From Stutzerimonas stutzeri (GTDB lineage Bacteria; Pseudomonadota; Gammaproteobacteria; Pseudomonadales; Pseudomonadaceae), in contig NZ_JAAMQZ010000013.1 of the NCBI RefSeq assembly GCF_013522825.1, positions 1 to 64,000 on the forward strand: a stretch of 64,000 nucleotides of DNA, given 5' to 3'. Below, one piece after another: positions 63,070-64,000 of this stretch; position 1 is the first letter of the stretch, and each line of letters opens with the position of its first letter. The position numbers and the translations under genes are program-made. A model generated the notes under the pieces. That model was not told the DNA's origin. It ran no database searches and saw only the letters and a program-made list of their open reading frames with translations.

Positions 63070-63388
63070 AGCTGAGCCGCAAACCTGCACGATCGTTCAA
63101 GACCTTCGAAACACTTCTCTCCAGACTCGTTTGCGTTGCGCTTGCCGAAGAGCTTCGTCTCTTCGCATGCCGCTGCATGTCCTCATGGCCTGGCCAGGCC
63201 AGGGCATGCACTCACGGAGTGCGTCGTCAGGGCGCTCGAAACAATCGATCCCGTAGACAATGATTGGCGCTGTCGTCGATTTCGACCCCACGTTCTACCG
63301 GGACATCCGGGTGATCGAAATCAACCGCTGGGAGAATCGGGCGTATGGGCGCACTCATGAAAGATTGGTCATGACGGTCGAGGGTTGA
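63070..63388. other. Gap between the AraC gene and azlC
   Basis: These 319 bp hold no supported gene. The azlC start has GAGGGTT upstream (about 63379-63385). Nothing else is recognised. Confidence 0.45.
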
Positions 63389-64000
63389 ATGAGGAACGTC
63401 GCGCGAATCCTTGGCCAGGGCGCCACTCTGCTGCAAACCGGTGCGATACGTCGCACGCTTGGTCGCGTGGCGCCGACTGCGCTTGCGATCGTTCCCGTCA
63501 GCGTGCTGTTTGGCGCACTTGCCGCACGAGCCGACTGGTCGTTGCTCGAGATTCTGGCGGTGGGTGCGCTTGGCTTCTCCGGTAGTGGCCAGTTTGCCTT
63601 GCTGCCTCTTGCAGAAGTCGACGCCGGCTTCTTCACCATGCTGTTGGTCACGGCATCGATCAATAGCCGCTATGTGCCCATCGCCTATGCTTCGTCGGGG
63701 CGTCTGCCGGCATCGTTCACCCGGCGAGCCATCGTCGCACACATGCTGGGTGACGAAGCCTACGCCACAGAGCATGAGTCGGACAGCAGGCGAACCGTCA
63801 TTCTGATACGCGGGACGATATTCGGCGCCTGGGTTGGTGCGGGCCTGCTGGGGGCTGTGCTTGGCCAATTCATTCCGGCTGCCTGGATCGGGGAGGGCGT
63901 GAATCTTGGTTTTCCGGCGAGCGTGGTGCTGATGTACCTTTCAGCGTCGCAGCTGCGCGCCCGGCTCTGGCTGGCGCGGGATGATGGCAACAATCGTTCC
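63389..64000 (+). CDS. azlC: AzlC-family branched-chain amino-acid permease, 5' part
   Basis: The reading frame is open from ATG 63389 to the window edge (204 codons). It has the AzlC signature: a TM at about 33-55 (AIVPVSVLFGALA), GFSGSGQFALLPLAE, INSRYVPIAYASSG and HMLGDEAYA, then TM helices at about 140-160. AzlC with AzlD exports branched-chain amino acids and other compounds. An AraC regulator lies directly upstream in the same direction. The protein continues beyond the window, so the end and any azlD are not visible. Confidence 0.85.
   Translation, partial: MRNVARILGQGATLLQTGAIRRTLGRVAPTALAIVPVSVLFGALAARADWSLLEILAVGALGFSGSGQFALLPLAEVDAGFFTMLLVTASINSRYVPIAYASSGRLPASFTRRAIVAHMLGDEAYATEHESDSRRTVILIRGTIFGAWVGAGLLGAVLGQFIPAAWIGEGVNLGFPASVVLMYLSASQLRARLWLARDDGNNRS

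Overview
The window is almost entirely one integrative and conjugative element (ICE) of the Tn4371 type. The evidence is the gene order radC, DUF932, parB, DUF736, xre, DUF2958, DUF2285, HTH, repA, parA, DUF2840, traF, relaxase (DUF3363), lysR-type traR, eexN, traG, copG, trbBCDEJLFGI, DUF2274. The backbone is very GC-rich. The cargo genes (Mks/Wadjet operon, FadH, CrtI-like and EMB8-like proteins) fit a Pseudomonas or close relative, but the species cannot be read from the sequence. The integrase and left attachment site lie outside the window. The right end is probably somewhere in 61774-62277.

Layout: (1) 1-346, tandem 23-bp repeats that look like the end of a mobile element. (2) 347-6699, lower-GC cargo: a CapW/BrxR-type WYL repressor and a four-helix membrane protein on the minus strand, divergent from a metallo-beta-lactamase (MBL) protein, an E2-E1-JAB fusion and a second MBL protein. 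This is a candidate ubiquitin-like conjugation defence module. (3) 6785-12672, a four-gene MksF-MksE-MksB-MksG (Wadjet-type condensin) operon ending in a strong terminator. (4) 12770-18912, a small unknown gene and then ICE backbone (radC, a hypothetical gene, DUF932, parB). (5) 19054-27260, metabolic cargo A: two SDRs, an alpha/beta hydrolase, a saccharopine-reductase-like protein, an acyl-CoA dehydrogenase, a DsbA/HCCA-isomerase-type protein and an AraC regulator. (6) 27794-36108, ICE backbone with regulators, repA, iteron repeats, parA and the relaxase. (7) 36234-48262, metabolic cargo B: a DUF2855 protein, FadH, two TetR regulators, a YheT-like hydrolase, acyl-CoA ligase, ferredoxin-type reductase, CrtI-like oxidoreductase and a dienoyl-CoA-isomerase-like crotonase. 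(8) 48640-61773, the mating-pair-formation operon. (9) 62278-64000, an AraC regulator and the 5' part of an AzlC permease.

How the parts work together: the trb genes with TraG, the relaxase and TraF form a P-type type IV secretion and DNA transfer system. RepA with three 17-bp iterons and an AT-rich stretch, plus ParA and ParB, suggests that the excised circle can replicate and segregate. Cargo A and B both look like acyl-CoA or unsaturated-lipid catabolism and appear to be one pathway split over two insertion slots. A duplicated AraC-type promoter drives two operons in cargo A. A recurring CTTATC/CTTAGC palindrome marks promoters in cargo B. Two anti-invader modules ride at the left of the element. 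The most promising undescribed system is the CapW / 4TM / MBL / E2-E1-JAB / MBL locus, which has no recognisable ubiquitin-like protein and no nucleotide cyclase beside it.
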